Shown: positions 45,632 to 54,241 of the stretch, piece after piece
Position numbering within the stretch: the first letter of the stretch is position 1
How the letters are laid out: every line of letters begins with the position of its first letter
Origin: Paenibacillus aquistagni
GTDB taxonomy: Bacteria; Bacillota; Bacilli; Paenibacillales; Paenibacillaceae
DNA: 64,000 nt
Direction of reading: 5' to 3'
NCBI RefSeq assembly: GCF_900177815.1
Contig: NZ_FXAZ01000002.1
Coordinates: forward strand, 1-64,000
Program-made: the position numbers and the translations under genes
The notes under the pieces: generated by a model
Databases searched by the model: none
What the model was told of the DNA's origin: nothing
Seen by the model: only the letters and a program-made list of their open reading frames with translations

Positions 45632-46693
45632 CTACTCTTCTTCGTTAAAGTATACTTTATAGAAATGCATCTGCTTTTCCTCATCGTACCCGCGCTCCAG
45701 ATAAGGGAAGCTTTCATTTTTAAGCTTCAGCTCAATGCCGGTATCCGTACGAATATTGTTTCTAACATTGCGCTTTGCTTTCTTCAGCGCTACATGAGAG
45801 ATCGGCATTTCCTCTAGCGGCGGCAGCTCATTGACCTGCTCATAATTCTCGCGATACGTCTTGAAGACCTCCGCTTGCGCAGGGCGCTCATACAGCACGG
45901 TCTCAATAAATTGATCCTCGTTGAAGGCATCATTTTTCGCAAAATATTCCATCGTGCTGTTAATGAACTCCAGCTTCTCCTTCTTCTCTGGAACCTCCTG
46001 ACTTGGCGCAATGACTTGATCATAGAATTCATTGCACATTTGAAGTGCTGCGTCAGTGTAATAATGCTCATCTTCGACAAAACCGAGCTGCAAGAAGTCA
46101 TCCATCCAATAATGGGCCTCCTCATTGCCGCGGCTTCCTGTGTCTACCACACTTACTCGATAGCCAGAATCCGCATACAGATTGAAGATCAGGCAGCCCT
46201 TGTCCAGCTTCTTCACGTTAACGCCCTCATAAGCATAGACGCCAAGCTCTGTCTGAGAGCGCTCCTGCACTTGGAGGAAGGTATCCTTATTCTCGGACTT
46301 GAAGATGCCGACTGCATCAACATTGAAGTTGCCGTACAGCACATTTTGAAAATAAACGACATACAGCTCCCCCGCCTTGATCTGCGGATGTGTGGATTGT
46401 GCATATAAATGATTCAAGATGTGTACGGATTGCTCATGAATTGTTCTTGGATCATCAAATATTTTTGAAGTAAACGTATAGATTTCATTCATGTTCAAAT
46501 CGGCATCATGATGGAAGCGGTAAAACCATTCGAACTTAAAATGACGCACGAAATATTGTGTTAGGATCTGGCGAAGCTCCTCGTCTTCGATATTCATCGG
46601 CTGCTCCGATATCCACACACCTTCATCTTTTGCCGCATTGCCTACTCGGTGAAGTACTATTCGTTCAATTTGAATCTGAGAAATATCCAGCAC
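45632..46693 (-). CDS. Nucleoid-associated protein, NdpA/YejK family
   Basis: 353 residues, soluble and acidic. Begins with QIERIVLHRVGN and has YVVYFQNVLYGNFNVDAVGIFKSE in the first half. This is the layout of the 37-kDa nucleoid-associated family, which binds the chromosome in gram-negative bacteria. The exact role in Firmicutes is not well known. The gene stands alone between two terminators. The family call is by pattern and fairly sure. Confidence 0.8.
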   Translation of the reverse strand: MLDISQIQIERIVLHRVGNAAKDEGVWISEQPMNIEDEELRQILTQYFVRHFKFEWFYRFHHDADLNMNEIYTFTSKIFDDPRTIHEQSVHILNHLYAQSTHPQIKAGELYVVYFQNVLYGNFNVDAVGIFKSENKDTFLQVQERSQTELGVYAYEGVNVKKLDKGCLIFNLYADSGYRVSVVDTGSRGNEEAHYWMDDFLQLGFVEDEHYYTDAALQMCNEFYDQVIAPSQEVPEKKEKLEFINSTMEYFAKNDAFNEDQFIETVLYERPAQAEVFKTYRENYEQVNELPPLEEMPISHVALKKAKRNVRNNIRTDTGIELKLKNESFPYLERGYDEEKQMHFYKVYFNEEE

Positions 46694-46966
46694 GATATCT
46701 GTTCCTCACTTTTCTAAAAAAGTCACGTAAATGCATTGTACGATTCCAGCCTTAGGCGGGTCAATGGTAATTTCATTCGCAGCACAGCAAGCAGCAGCGC
46801 AATCGCCTACGCTGCCTCCAAGAGCAGAGTGAAGCTGTCACCCACACCTTGGGCATCAGATATGCGAAGGAAGGTAATCCTAATCAATGCTATGTATTAA
46901 GATGATATGGATGTGCCATCAATTGCAGCCGCTTCTGCTGCCGTTCAATCTCCTAACTCCACATGC
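46694..46966. other. Intergenic region before the nucleoid-protein gene
   Basis: No gene seen. It should hold the promoter for the nucleoid-associated protein gene, but I cannot point to a clear -35/-10 pair. Confidence 0.4.
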
Positions 46967-47012
46967 AAAAAGAAGACCTCATCTCTGCAAGCAGAAACGA
47001 GGTCTTCCGAAA
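46967..47012 (-). terminator. Terminator of infC-rpmI-rplT
   Basis: A stem GAAGACCTC / GAGGTCTTC followed by TTTTT on the minus strand. Confidence 0.88.
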
Positions 47013-47023
47013 AAGCGTAATCA

Positions 47024-47383
47024 TTACGCGTTTACTTTTTCTTTTGCAACAGTTGCCAAGGAGTTGAACGCTTCGATATCGTTCACTGCCAAGTCAGCAA
47101 GCATTTTGCGGTTAATGTTCACTTCAGCAAGCTTCAAGCCATGCATGAATTTGCTGTAGGACAAGCCGTTCATGCGAGCAGCCGCATTGATACGAGCGAT
47201 CCACAATTTGCGGAAATCGCGTTTCTTTTGACGACGATCGCGGTATGCGTAAAGCAAGGATTTCATCACTTGCTCATTTGCAGTTTTAAATAAACGGTGT
47301 TTGGAACCGAAGTAACCTTTTGCTAGTTTCAATACTTTCTTATGACGACGACGTGTAGTAAATCCGCCTTTAACTCGAGCCAT
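47024..47383 (-). CDS. rplT: 50S ribosomal protein L20
   Basis: 119 residues, the usual length. Begins [22 protein letters not shown] and contains the [15 protein letters not shown] and [13 protein letters not shown] regions. Binds 23S rRNA early in 50S assembly, and in Bacillus also represses its own operon through the infC leader. It is the last gene of infC-rpmI-rplT. Confidence 0.98.
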   Translation of the reverse strand: MARVKGGFTTRRRHKKVLKLAKGYFGSKHRLFKTANEQVMKSLLYAYRDRRQKKRDFRKLWIARINAAARMNGLSYSKFMHGLKLAEVNINRKMLADLAVNDIEAFNSLATVAKEKVNA

Positions 47384-47426
47384 GTCTATTTAACCTCCCA
47401 ATATCGTTCAAAATCCGAAATAAAAC

Positions 47427-47627
47427 TTATTTCAAGTTGGACAATTGTTGTTTGATGCGACGAACATCACCAGCAGCCATTACTGGGCTGGAAGCCAAAA
47501 CGCGCTTCGTGCGGTTGGACTTATGGGAAAGCAAGTGGTTACGGTAAGCTTTGTAACGACGAACTTTACCTGTACCAGTAATTTTGAAGCGGCCCTTCAA
47601 GCTGCTGTGCGTTTTCATTTTAGGCAT
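47427..47627 (-). CDS. rpmI: 50S ribosomal protein L35
   Basis: 66 residues, beginning MPKMKTHSSLKGRFK, the family N terminus. A longer in-frame opening to 47705 is ignored because the protein is always this short and GGAGG lies 8 to 12 bases before 47627. Basic throughout. Lies between infC and rplT. Confidence 0.97.
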   Translation of the reverse strand: MPKMKTHSSLKGRFKITGTGKVRRYKAYRNHLLSHKSNRTKRVLASSPVMAAGDVRRIKQQLSNLK

Positions 47628-47728
47628 AATCATTTTCCTCCTCAAATAATCGAAAATCCTTTGCCGCCACCTAGACAGCGTGGCGGGCGTCCATTCATGA
47701 AACATCTATAGTCGATAATGACCGATTC

Positions 47729-48244
47729 TTATTGTCCCGTCTTCGGTCCCAGAATCATAATCATGCTGCGACCTTCAAGCTTTGGCTGACGTTCAACAAC
47801 GCTTAGCTCTTGAACTTCTGTCTTTACGCGCTCAAGCACGCGTTGACCAATAGCAGCATGTGTAATCTCACGTCCGCGGAAACGAACGGAGCATTTTACT
47901 TTGTCGCCATCTTTCAAGAACTTAACAACATTGCGAAGCTTTGTTTGGAAGTCGTGTTCCTCGATGTTCGCGCGGAACCATACTTCCTTCACATCAACAA
48001 CCTTTTGATTCTTGCGTGCTTCTTTTTCTTTCTTCTGCTGCTCATAACGGAACTTGCCATAGTCCATAATGCGGCACACTGGCGGCTTCGCCTGCGGCGC
48101 AACGTTAACCAAGTCCAAGTTCGCATCAACCGCCATCTGCAACGCCTCGCGGAAAGGCTTAATGCCGATCTGCTCGCCATTTGGTCCAACCAGACGTACT
48201 TCTCTCGCACGAATTTCTTCGTTGATCATATGTTCCTTGCTAAT
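47729..48244 (-). CDS. infC: Translation initiation factor IF-3, AUU start
   Basis: 171 residues from an ATT start at 48244. IF-3 keeps the 30S subunit free and checks the start codon. The N-terminal domain has MINEEIRAREVRL and the C-terminal domain has WFRANIEEHDFQTKL and VRFRGREITH. GGAGGTG lies 9 bases before the ATT, and the five codons ISKEH match the N terminus of Bacillus IF-3 (SKDF then INE). The ATG at 48229 has no proper ribosome site. AUU starts are the known basis of infC self-control in other bacteria. An L20 leader precedes the gene. Confidence 0.93.
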   Translation of the reverse strand: MSKEHMINEEIRAREVRLVGPNGEQIGIKPFREALQMAVDANLDLVNVAPQAKPPVCRIMDYGKFRYEQQKKEKEARKNQKVVDVKEVWFRANIEEHDFQTKLRNVVKFLKDGDKVKCSVRFRGREITHAAIGQRVLERVKTEVQELSVVERQPKLEGRSMIMILGPKTGQ

Positions 48245-48284
48245 GATCCAACACCTCCAAAATACATTTGCTTATTCTAAAATC

Positions 48285-48440
48285 AAAAAAGGGATGTGAA
48301 CTCTTCTCGCAAAAGAGCCCACATCCCTCACAATGACATCATCAGTGAGTACATCCTGCAATCAGGATAACATGTTAACCAGCCAACAGCATGTTGGTCA
48401 GGTGAGAAGCGGGCGCTTCTACTTGTTAATTAGCGTACTC
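48285..48440 (-). promoter_or_regulatory. L20-type leader of infC-rpmI-rplT
   Basis: On the minus strand the leader begins AAGTAGAAGCGCCCGCTTCT, typical of the Bacillus L20 leader. It ends in a terminator, stem 48291-48327 with T6 at 48285-48290. Excess L20 should bind and favour termination. Confidence 0.85.
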
Positions 48441-48444
48441 GAAT

Positions 48445-48473
48445 AATATATCACAGGAGCCAACACTCGTCAA
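48445..48473 (-). promoter_or_regulatory. Sigma-A promoter of infC operon
   Basis: TTGACG (48473-48468) and TATATT (48450-48445) with 17 bases between. Lies just downstream of the GT2 stop. Confidence 0.82.
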
Positions 48474-48477
48474 CCCC

Positions 48478-49719
48478 TTATGAAGCTTGCTTGCCTTGAA
48501 CTTCATCAAGCCGCACGACACGCGTGTGCTTCGTATGGCTCCATACCTTGTTGTTCTGCGTGAAGAACGCCCAGAACGTAATCGGATACCAAGACAGCAA
48601 ATAGATCGGGAACGTAACCAAGGACAAGTATACCTTCCAGGAACGAACACCTTCAAGCACAAGGGCAAGAACGAACGCCACGCATGTAGCTGCAACCGAT
48701 ACAATTGGCACCCACATCGGCAAGTACTCAAACAACGTAGGGAAGTTCGGTCCGTTGAACATCACCGTATCCACCCACATAAACACCGTAAGCAGGAGTG
48801 TCAACAGCACCGTGTATACCGTTACGGAATACAACGCCATGTCAAACTTGATTAAGTTACGCTCCTTGATCGACTGCCACAGCAGCGGGAAGAAATAGCG
48901 GCGAGCTACCGTAAAGTGCCCCTGCATCCAACGAAGACGTTGGCGGGCAGATGCCTTAAACGTCAGCGGCTTCTCATCAAATACACGCGCTCTGTAATTG
49001 AACGCTGGATAAACGCCATTTTTCACACAACGTGCTGTAAACTCCAAGTCTTCCACAAGGCTTGTTGCGCCCCAGCCCATTTCTTTAAGCAGCTTGGACT
49101 CGAAGCACATGCCTGTACCGCCAAGGAAGTTCGCCATGTTCATATTTGAGCGAGAATTCTGCCACAGGCGGTTGCAGTACCAGTAAGTAACGCCATACGC
49201 CGAAGTGATCCAAGAATCCTCTGGGTTCTTGGTGTCGATATAACCTTGAATAACACGAGCCCCAGAACAAAGGTCATTGTTCATCTCACTCAAGAAATCC
49301 GGGCTTGTCAGATTATCCGCATCCAGCATGATAACTGCATCGTATTGGCGTGGCATCTCCCACAGCTTCTTCAGCATCCACTCGATCGCAAAGCCCTTGC
49401 CTCGCTGGTTCAGGTTGTGGCGCTCGCAAGCGTTCCACCCATGTGATCTTACGATATCGGCAGTGCCATCCGAGCAGTTGTCACAGATGACAAATACATC
49501 GTACATCTCCTTCGGATACTCAAGCTCTTTCAAATTCTCCATCAAAGCGCCAATAACCGCTTCCTCGTTATGAGCAGCGACAAGTACGGCGAATGTTTTT
49601 TCTGGTTTATATTGTTTATGATTCTTTTTTTTGTAAATGCCTGCTAAAGACAAGGCAAATTGATATACCCCAACAGCAGCCAGCAAAAACTGCACGGCCA
49701 CTAACCATTTGTCCAACAT
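48478..49719 (-). CDS. Membrane glycosyltransferase family 2 (processive type)
   Basis: 413 residues. A first membrane helix (about 5-27) is followed by a cytoplasmic GT2 domain and about three to four C-terminal helices. The GT2 motifs are AAHNEEAVI, ICDNCSDGTAD, the metal-binding LDADN near 133, VEDLEF and the QRLRW motif near 265. This layout is shared with synthases for beta-linked polymers such as PNAG or hyaluronan. Product unknown. It stands alone behind a long upstream region with both a sigma-A-like and an ECF-like promoter. Confidence 0.9.
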   Translation of the reverse strand: MLDKWLVAVQFLLAAVGVYQFALSLAGIYKKKNHKQYKPEKTFAVLVAAHNEEAVIGALMENLKELEYPKEMYDVFVICDNCSDGTADIVRSHGWNACERHNLNQRGKGFAIEWMLKKLWEMPRQYDAVIMLDADNLTSPDFLSEMNNDLCSGARVIQGYIDTKNPEDSWITSAYGVTYWYCNRLWQNSRSNMNMANFLGGTGMCFESKLLKEMGWGATSLVEDLEFTARCVKNGVYPAFNYRARVFDEKPLTFKASARQRLRWMQGHFTVARRYFFPLLWQSIKERNLIKFDMALYSVTVYTVLLTLLLTVFMWVDTVMFNGPNFPTLFEYLPMWVPIVSVAATCVAFVLALVLEGVRSWKVYLSLVTFPIYLLSWYPITFWAFFTQNNKVWSHTKHTRVVRLDEVQGKQAS

Positions 49720-50551
49720 ATGTTGGTCCCCCTTTTCTATACCCCTGAAAACATTGCTTTTCTTTGTATCTCTCTACGTTTCTTTAAAGCCACACAGTGG
49801 TGGTATGGATAATCAGGTCCAGCTGTCTGATTTCTTTATATTTTATAGATCAGCTTTACAAGACCTTCATTTTGACGGTCGAAGAAGATTTTCTAACGTT
49901 TAGACGTTTTTGTCAAAACCAATTATAGGCTTTCATCAGCGTCTTCTGATTGAAATTAGCGAAAAAGCCAAGCGAAACAATGAAAAAGTAAAGCGATACG
50001 TAGGCGCACATCCGTTTGCATCCATTTCCACTCTTTTTATGGCTTTAGTCCTTCTTTTGATCACAATGTCGAAAGAAGGCAAGGCATGATTTGCCTATGA
50101 ATTACCTTAAAGACGTAATGAAACTACAAAAGGTTGCATCCTTATTTTCCCTGTAACCCTTTTCTTTCTGTTTGAATCATTCCTCAAGCAAACATAAATT
50201 ATCCATCGAGATACCTTTTTCACCCTACCATCATGTCCAATCCTCCTGTAATATAGAACCTCTCGGCTTATTTTTTTGGATGGTCCATGAGCTTGTCTTT
50301 CCTATCCATTTATGGAGGTCCTTATAGGCAGGTCCAATAATATCATTTTCACATCGATGCGAAGTAAGGTAAAATATCGGTATGAAGCAGGAGTGTCCAA
50401 CCTGTTGGTTGCGCTTTAAATGATGAAGGGGTCAAACGGAGAATATACGTATAATGGTTTACATGACGTTTATATTCAGCATATCTTCTGCACACATTTA
50501 ATTGATAAGATACAGAGAAAATTCCCTCAACGGAAGGGAGGAGCACCAGCT
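49720..50551. promoter_or_regulatory. Long intergenic region with two candidate promoters for the GT2 gene
   Basis: There is no convincing gene in about 830 bases. On the minus strand TTGACA (49916-49911) and GAAAAT (49893-49888) with 17 bases between could serve sigma-A. Further up, TGCAAC (50138-50133) and CGTCTT (50115-50110), again 17 apart, fit ECF sigma promoters. A hairpin CCTTCTTT/AAAGAAGG lies between (about 50050-50080). The right part should hold the PAP2 gene promoter. Confidence 0.5.
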
Positions 50552-51082
50552 ATGACACGTATGATTCATTGGCTTGGCAAACGCGAACGACAGCTGTTTT
50601 TTTGGATCAACCATAAGCTGCATCACAGATTCGTAAGCATCGTTTTGTATACGCTGACCCACCTTGGAGGGGCTACGTTCACCATCACCTTCTCGCTCGC
50701 GCTAGCTTTGCTGCTGCCCGCGCCTTGGGATACGATTGGCTGGCAGTGCCTTGTCGCCCTTGCGATAAGCCATATTCCTGTCGCCATTATTAAAAAGGTG
50801 TACCCGCGGATTCGGCCGCATCTGGCAATACCAAATACAAGAACCTATCGCAAGCCGCTAGTGGACCATTCTTTCCCGTCCGGCCATACGACGGCAATAT
50901 TCTCTCTTGTTGTTCCCATCATCATGCACTTTAGCATGCTGGCATGGATTTTGCTGCCGATCGCGGGCATTGTTGCTCTATCTAGAATGTACTTGGGGCT
51001 TCATTACCCCTCCGATTGTTTGGTTGGCGCGGTTATCGGCACATCAGCAGCAGTTGGAACCGTGATGTTTTGGAATTATTGA
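50552..51082 (+). CDS. PAP2-family phosphatase
   Basis: 176 residues with five hydrophobic segments. The three PAP2 motifs are KKVYPRIRP, PSGH (in HSFPSGHTT) and SRMYLGLHYPSD, with catalytic histidines in the last two. The probable role is undecaprenyl pyrophosphate or phosphatidic-type lipid phosphate hydrolysis at the outer membrane face. The start at 50552 is fixed by GGAGG upstream. A frame 44 codons longer is not family-like. The glycolipid synthase follows 167 bases later. Confidence 0.9.
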   Translation: MTRMIHWLGKRERQLFFWINHKLHHRFVSIVLYTLTHLGGATFTITFSLALALLLPAPWDTIGWQCLVALAISHIPVAIIKKVYPRIRPHLAIPNTRTYRKPLVDHSFPSGHTTAIFSLVVPIIMHFSMLAWILLPIAGIVALSRMYLGLHYPSDCLVGAVIGTSAAVGTVMFWNY

Positions 51083-51249
51083 CCCCTAGCAGAACATGAT
51101 CATGCAGCTCCAAAATCTAAGCAAATTACCAAGATTGTTGCATTTTTTTCGTTCCATCTTTATGTTTATAAGGATAAGAAGTATGCTTAGACATATAGAA
51201 TAGGAGTGGGCAAGGCCCATTCGAAATTGTTACGAAGAAAGGTGACGCC

Positions 51250-52509
51250 ATGCAACACGGGATAACTTTGCCGCCAGGTTCGGAGCATGTGCCTCTAGAG
51301 CAATGGGCCGGCAAAAAACGAGTATTATTGTTATCAGAACGCTTTGGCGCAGGTCACTCTCAAGCAGCTCATGCGCTTGCTGTCAGCTTACGCAAGCTGT
51401 CGCCGCATGTCCAAACACGTGTTATCGAGCTCGGCAGCTTCCTTAATCCTAAGGTCGCTCCCGTGATCATTGAAGCGTATAGAAGAACCGTTACTGTCCG
51501 ACCGAAGCTGGTCGGCTTTATGTATAAGTCTCAATATCGTCGCTCGCTAAACCGTCTCACAACGCTTGCATTGCATCGTGTATTTTATACGCATGCCATG
51601 AGTGTTATTCGCCAGCTGAAGCCCGATATGATTGTATGCACCCATCCTATTCCGAGTGCGGTCATCTCGCGGCTTAGAAAAAAGGGGCTTCGGGTTCCTT
51701 TATACACCCTGATTACAGATTACGATGCGCACGCAGCTTGGATCAGCCCTGATGTATCCAAATACCTCGTGTCTACGCCTGAGGTGAAGCAGAAGCTGCT
51801 TGGACATGGGGTACAGGCTGATCACATCCATGTAACGGGGATTCCGGTTCACCCAAAGTTCTGGGAACAGCAGGACCGGGAAGCAAAGCTCAGCATTCGC
51901 GCCAAGTTCAATCTAAAAGACATGCCCACCGTCCTTGTTATGGGCGGAGGCTGGGGTATGATGGACCCTGATCAAAGCAATGAGCTGCTCACGCGTTGGA
52001 GCAATGAGATCCAATTCGTATTTTGTACAGGCGACAATGAGAAGCTTCGCAAGAAGCTATTGCAAAGTCCTCGCTTCCAGCACGCTCATGTGCATGTTAT
52101 CGGCTATACGAACGAGGTGGATCAGTTGATGGATGTATCGGATCTGCTTGTGACGAAGCCGGGGGGAATGACATGTACAGAGGCGCTTGCCAAGGGCATC
52201 CCGATGCTCTTCTACAAGCCGCTTCCGGGCCAAGAAGAGGAGAACTGCCTGTACTTTACGCAAAAAGGCTACGGGGAGCCCATTGAGTCGCCAAAAAGCG
52301 TGACAAAATGGATGAACATGCTGGTGCATAGTCGCGAAGAAGTATTAAGTCGCCGCCGCGAGTATGAACAGAACGCCTCGCGCTATCATCCGCAGGCCTG
52401 TGCCAAGACGATTCTGACGGAGCTGAGTCTTTTGAACGCTCCGCAAGCAATAGCTCAAGAAGAAGCCAATCCATCCATAGGTGTGATGATGGAGATGGAG
52501 AACATGTGA
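51250..52509 (+). CDS. Diacylglycerol glucosyltransferase-like protein (UgtP/MGDG synthase family)
   Basis: 419 residues of the MGDG-synthase/GT28 type. The N-terminal half has LLLSERFGAGHSQAAHAL (lipid-acceptor side) and ICTHPIPSAVISRL. The C-terminal half has VLVMGGGWGM, HVIGYTNEVDQLM and TKPGGMTCTEALAKGIPML, which bind the nucleotide sugar. It probably glucosylates diacylglycerol for glycolipids and lipoteichoic acid anchors on the inner membrane face. It follows a lipid phosphatase gene, which suits membrane lipid work. AAGAAAGGTG precedes the ATG. Confidence 0.88.
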   Translation: MQHGITLPPGSEHVPLEQWAGKKRVLLLSERFGAGHSQAAHALAVSLRKLSPHVQTRVIELGSFLNPKVAPVIIEAYRRTVTVRPKLVGFMYKSQYRRSLNRLTTLALHRVFYTHAMSVIRQLKPDMIVCTHPIPSAVISRLRKKGLRVPLYTLITDYDAHAAWISPDVSKYLVSTPEVKQKLLGHGVQADHIHVTGIPVHPKFWEQQDREAKLSIRAKFNLKDMPTVLVMGGGWGMMDPDQSNELLTRWSNEIQFVFCTGDNEKLRKKLLQSPRFQHAHVHVIGYTNEVDQLMDVSDLLVTKPGGMTCTEALAKGIPMLFYKPLPGQEEENCLYFTQKGYGEPIESPKSVTKWMNMLVHSREEVLSRRREYEQNASRYHPQACAKTILTELSLLNAPQAIAQEEANPSIGVMMEMENM

Positions 52510-52594
52510 TGCGCATGTGATGCGGATTATCAATACAGCTGCAACGCAGCTAAGAATGATACCAGACAAGCGGCATCACGACAGATAGCATGCT

Positions 52595-52628
52595 AAAAAG
52601 GCTTTGTCCGATCGGACAAAGCCTTTTC
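52595..52628. terminator. Bidirectional terminator
   Basis: A perfect palindrome, AGGCTTTGTCCG with its complement (52599-52624), flanked by A5 and T4. Confidence 0.9.
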
Positions 52629-52778
52629 TATTCGCGCAATGCGGCACAACAATTAGTTAAGCATGCATGCCCTTTGGATCAGACAGCATAGTGCTCCACT
52701 ACCAGCTGCACGACTTGGCGAAGGCGCTTCAAGCTGGATGACTGCCGCATGATTCAGTTCACAGCAGACTTATTCCCC

Positions 52779-53495
52779 CTACTTCATTCCCTTAAGCTTG
52801 GCTTCGCGATGCTGCTTCACAGCTGCTTCGCCAATCAGCACCTCTACGCGATGAATATTCATCCCTTTTTCAAAAAACTTCTGCTCATATTCGGTCATCA
52901 CATGCTCTTCATGAATGCCATCACGATGCAGATTAAGCGAGATATCCTTCATCAGATATTCCATATGGGCATACGCGTTCAAGGAGAACTCGAACAGCGT
53001 CTCTGAATCTGTTTTTTGGTGGATTTCTCCCCACTCGTTCATTACCAAAGCATACTTTTCAAGAAATCTTGGATGCGTCAGGCGACGACGCGCATGCTTT
53101 TTCTTCGGCCATGGATCACTAAAATTCAAATAAATGCGGCTAAGCTCATTTTCCTCAAAAAAGGTCTCCATAAATTCAATATTGGCCCGCATCAAGCGAA
53201 GGTTGCTTGGATGCTGCTCGGCACCGCCTGCCCGCTCTGATACCGCCATCGCTTTTTCACTAGCGCGAGCGATCAGCTCATCATACATATCGATCCCAAT
53301 GAAGTTGATATTAGGATACTTAACACTCATCTCTGTCACAAACTGCCCCTTGCCCATGCCAAGCTCTACATAAATCGGCCGATCATTGCCAAAGACTTGA
53401 GACCACTTGCCTTTATGTGCAGTAGGCTCTGTAATAACAAGATTCGGCAGGTTAGCCAGCAGCTCAGGAGCGTTCTTCTTCCCACGTAAACGCAT
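52779..53495 (-). CDS. trmB: tRNA (guanine-46-N7)-methyltransferase
   Basis: A 238-residue SAM-dependent enzyme. The SAM motif VELGMGKGQFVTEM lies near 42-55. IGIDMYDELIARA follows, as does the signature FSDPWPKKKHARRRLTHPRF near 128-148 for tRNA contact. It methylates G46 in the variable loop. Monocistronic. Confidence 0.96.
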   Translation of the reverse strand: MRLRGKKNAPELLANLPNLVITEPTAHKGKWSQVFGNDRPIYVELGMGKGQFVTEMSVKYPNINFIGIDMYDELIARASEKAMAVSERAGGAEQHPSNLRLMRANIEFMETFFEENELSRIYLNFSDPWPKKKHARRRLTHPRFLEKYALVMNEWGEIHQKTDSETLFEFSLNAYAHMEYLMKDISLNLHRDGIHEEHVMTEYEQKFFEKGMNIHRVEVLIGEAAVKQHREAKLKGMK

Positions 53496-53692
53496 GTCAT
53501 TGCCTCCAACTTATTCTTTCTTACCTTGAATGAAACTACATGTATATGTTCTAAATAGACATAAACCCAGCATTTGAATAGGCAATTCGCCCCACCTCCA
53601 TTCCCTGCCCGATCCTCTAGTAGATTGGCTGAAGAGGAGGTTTTCACATGCTGCATACATTGTGCCTAATGAACGAGAAATTGTAAAGCATG

Positions 53693-53735
53693 AAAAAAAG
53701 GAATGTCCGCTTCTGCAAGAGAAACAGCATTCCTT
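53693..53735 (-). terminator. Terminator of the 58-residue gene
   Basis: A stem AAGGAATG / CATTCCTT followed on the minus strand by T7, about 20 bases after the small gene. Confidence 0.85.
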
Positions 53736-53758
53736 GTATATGAATGACTTATGTTACG

Positions 53759-53935
53759 CTATTCGTTCAATTCGAGCTTGCGGTCAATCGCCGTCATCAG
53801 CTTCTTCGTCGCCTCGTTCTTCACCTGCGGATTCGAATGAAACCGCTGACCGGATAACGCCATCGCTTCCTTCACGGTCAACTCTACCATAATCTTGTCT
53901 TCCCCGTGTGGAACCATGATGCTTGCATTACTCAT
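53759..53935 (-). CDS. Small hypothetical protein, 58 residues
   Basis: Runs from ATG at 53935 to TAG at 53761-53759. GAGGTG lies 7 bases before the start. A sigma-A promoter (TTGAAA 54093-54088, TATATT 54070-54065, 17 between) stands upstream and a terminator follows, so it is a complete small transcription unit. The product begins MSNASIMVPHGEDK and continues IMVELTVKEAMALSG, with a charged helical end. It has no membrane helix and no family I can name. Confidence 0.75.
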   Translation of the reverse strand: MSNASIMVPHGEDKIMVELTVKEAMALSGQRFHSNPQVKNEATKKLMTAIDRKLELNE

Positions 53936-54241
53936 CTTCCATCACCTCACCAATTGTCATAACTTCGCTAAGCCTGCACTTACCAGTATGGCCATGTTCG
54001 GTATGGGATATGCTGTGAAAAAAAGTTCCTGAAAGCGTTTAATGCATTGCTGTTACGCCTTTTTAATATAACACATTATGTAAGGTATTTCAAGCCTAAC
54101 TTCGCATTTTATTCACTTTCTGATACAATGGTTAGGTTGTCAGATCTAGTGGCATGATACGCTAGAACGAGCGATTTTATGTACGACAAATTGAAGTTCT
54201 CTCTATAAGACTATAGAGGGAATCTATTATGGTGATAAAGA
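53936..54241. promoter_or_regulatory. Divergent promoter region
   Basis: On the minus strand TTGAAA (54093-54088) and TATATT (54070-54065), 17 apart, drive the small gene. On the plus strand TTCGCA (54101-54106) and TACAAT (54124-54129), 17 apart, may drive mnmL-mnmM. Confidence 0.6.

Noticed and set aside
49720-50400. Riboswitch (c-di-GMP or similar) upstream of the GT2 gene
   Set aside because: The conserved core bases of known classes were not found. Only a simple hairpin and promoter-like elements are visible.
50420-50551. 44-codon N-terminal extension of the PAP2 phosphatase
   Set aside because: A strong GGAGG site precedes the internal ATG at 50552, and the extension is not hydrophobic or family-like.
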